Of a stretch of 64,000 nucleotides of DNA, positions 62,788-64,000 are shown piece after piece. The position numbers and the translations under genes were made by a program. Under the pieces are notes generated by a model. The model had not been told where the DNA came from. It did not search any database and worked only from the letters and a program-made list of their open reading frames with translations. The DNA is from Micromonospora sp. WMMD1120 (GTDB taxonomy: Bacteria; Actinomycetota; Actinomycetes; Mycobacteriales; Micromonosporaceae), in contig NZ_JARUBO010000005.1 of NCBI RefSeq assembly GCF_029626235.1, positions 776,501-840,500 on the forward strand. The letters are read 5' to 3'. How positions within the stretch are numbered: position 1 is the stretch's first letter; the number at the start of each line of letters is the position of its first letter.

Positions 62788-64000
62788 GTGCGATGCCTCG
62801 TCACCGGAGCCACCGGCTACATCGGCGGGCGGCTCACGCCCCTGCTGCTCGCCGACGGGCACACGGTGCGCTGCCTGGCCCGCAAGGCCGTACGGCTGCG
62901 GGACGTCCCCTGGGCCGCCGCGGCGGAGATCGTCGAGGGGGACCTGAGCCGGCCGGACACGCTGCCCGCCGCGTTCGCCGACGTGGACGTCGCGTACTTC
63001 CTGGTGCACTCGCTCGGCCGGCCGGACTTCGAGGCGGCCGACCGGGCGGCGGCGACCAACTTCGCGGCGGCGGCGCGCGCGGCCGGAGTCCGCCGGATCG
63101 TCTACCTCGGAGGGCCGGAGCCGACGTCCGACGACGAGGTCCCCTCCCCGCACCTGCGCTCCCGCGCCGAGGTCGGCCGGATCCTGCTGGCCAGCGGGGT
63201 GCCCACGGCGGCGCTCCGCGCCGCGGTGATCATCGGCTCCGGCTCGGCGTCGTTCGAGATGTTGCGCTACCTGACCGAGCGGCTGCCCGCGATGATCACA
63301 CCGCGCTGGGTCCGCAACCGCATCCAACCGATCGCGGTCCGCGACGTGCTGCGCTACCTGGCCGGCTGCGCCGAGCTGCCGACCGAGGTCAACCGGGGCT
63401 TCGACATCGCCGGACCGGACGTGCTGACCTTCCAGGACATGATGCAGCGCTACGCCCGGGTGGCCGGGCTGCGCCGGCGGATCATCGTGCCGGTCCGGCC
63501 GCTCACCCCGTCGCTCTCCTCGCACTGGGTCGGTCTGATCACGCCGGTGCCGAACGCGATCGCCCGCCCCCTGGTGGAGAGCCTGATCCACGAGGCGGTG
63601 GCGCACGAACACGACATCGCCCGGTACGTACCGGACCCGCCGGACGGGCTGACCGGCTTCGACGAGGCGGTGGCGCTGGCGTTGGCCAAGGTGCGCGACG
63701 CCCAGGTGGAGACCCGCTGGTCCACCGCCAGCGGCCCGGACGCGCCCGCCGAGCCACTGCCCAGCGACCCGGACTGGTCCGGCGGCACCGTCTACACCGA
63801 CGTGCGGGAGCGGGCGGTGGCCGCGACTCCCGCCGCGCTGTGGCGGGTCATCGAGGGCGTCGGCGGCGAACACGGCTGGTACTCGTTCCCGCTCGCCTGG
63901 TCGGTCCGCGGCTGGCTGGACCGGCTGGTCGGTGGGGTCGGGCTGCGGCGGGGCCGGCGCGACCCGCATCGGCTGCAGGTCGGTGAGGCGCTGGACTTCT
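62788..64000 (+). CDS. NAD(P)-binding SDR/NmrA-like protein with DUF2867-like tail, truncated by window edge
   Basis: 404 residues are visible; the frame is open at base 64000. It begins RCLVTGATGYIGGRLTPLLL, a Rossmann loop, with GDLSRPDTL and AYFLVHSLGRPDFEAADRAA next, then RRIVYLGGPEP. After about residue 300 a second part starts (YTDVRERAVAATPAALWRVI), matching the DUF2867 region that follows such SDR domains in actinobacteria. The GTG at 62788 is the first plausible start; there is no strong ribosome site. Function unknown; probable oxidoreductase or regulatory NAD sensor. Confidence 0.85.
   Translation, partial: MRCLVTGATGYIGGRLTPLLLADGHTVRCLARKAVRLRDVPWAAAAEIVEGDLSRPDTLPAAFADVDVAYFLVHSLGRPDFEAADRAAATNFAAAARAAGVRRIVYLGGPEPTSDDEVPSPHLRSRAEVGRILLASGVPTAALRAAVIIGSGSASFEMLRYLTERLPAMITPRWVRNRIQPIAVRDVLRYLAGCAELPTEVNRGFDIAGPDVLTFQDMMQRYARVAGLRRRIIVPVRPLTPSLSSHWVGLITPVPNAIARPLVESLIHEAVAHEHDIARYVPDPPDGLTGFDEAVALALAKVRDAQVETRWSTASGPDAPAEPLPSDPDWSGGTVYTDVRERAVAATPAALWRVIEGVGGEHGWYSFPLAWSVRGWLDRLVGGVGLRRGRRDPHRLQVGEALDF

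Noticed and set aside
62403..63986. A 527-codon open frame spanning glyA's start and the last gene
   Set aside because: The neighbouring frame from GTG 62788 gives a clean Rossmann SDR protein; the long frame is Arg/Ala-rich shadow sequence and crosses the inverted-repeat element.

Overview
The window comes from a high-GC actinobacterium, most probably Micromonosporaceae (Micromonospora or a close relative). The grounds are very high GC with G/C-ending codons, frequent GTG starts, a conservon-type sensor kinase, the mycolate-free actinobacterial filP/scy pair, EndoMS/NucS instead of MutS/MutL, a DUF397 protein, and a cellulosomal-style GH6 enzyme. It is chromosomal core DNA: I see no tRNA, rRNA, CRISPR array, prophage or complete insertion sequence.

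Layout. 1-6.4 kb: start of a nitrate-sensor-type histidine kinase (cut by the window edge), two related small proteins, a sodium:solute symporter with a small membrane partner. 6.4-10.7 kb: a secreted GH6 cellulase with a CebR-like operator, then a repeat-rich surface protein and a class F sortase. 10.7-20.8 kb: giant NAD-glutamate dehydrogenase, a lipoprotein PBP, an arginase-family enzyme with a long hexapeptide-repeat tail, a CnoX-like protein. 20.9-31.9 kb: acyl-CoA mutase (icmA), Asp23 protein, meaB, thiolase, methylmalonyl/ethylmalonyl-CoA epimerase, crotonyl-CoA carboxylase/reductase (ccr), and the polar-growth coiled-coil pair filP/scy. 32-44 kb: degraded regulator remnants, AI-2E transporter, hydrolases, an ECF sigma factor with its coupled partner, a fused 3-hydroxyacyl-CoA dehydrogenase, FHA protein, aldehyde dehydrogenase, nucS. 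44-51 kb: ethylmalonyl-CoA mutase (meaA), ABC exporter, a second 3-hydroxybutyryl-CoA dehydrogenase, murA, cob(I)alamin adenosyltransferase, then a 0.6-kb repeat-filled gap. 51.5-62.6 kb: ATP synthase operon with glyA upstream, followed by an NAD(P)-binding epimerase-like gene running off the edge.

How it works together. Scattered between 22.7 and 48.9 kb are the enzymes of acetyl-CoA to ethylmalonyl-CoA to methylsuccinyl-CoA conversion and butyryl/isobutyryl-CoA interconversion: thiolase, two 3-hydroxybutyryl-CoA dehydrogenases, ccr, epimerase, meaA, icmA, the mutase chaperone meaB and the cofactor-making adenosyltransferase. In front of six of these genes or gene pairs I find the same 18-bp imperfect palindrome (consensus ACTGAACGGTCGCTAAGT). 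This suggests one regulator, not encoded here, controlling a C4-acyl-CoA regulon. This is the most interesting signal in the window.

Other oddities: an LCP-family cell-wall gene and a strong bidirectional terminator separate atpD from an unusually short atpC; MurA has Asp in place of its active-site Cys; and several families of intergenic inverted repeats recur, one of them forming the linker between two fused dehydrogenase domains.
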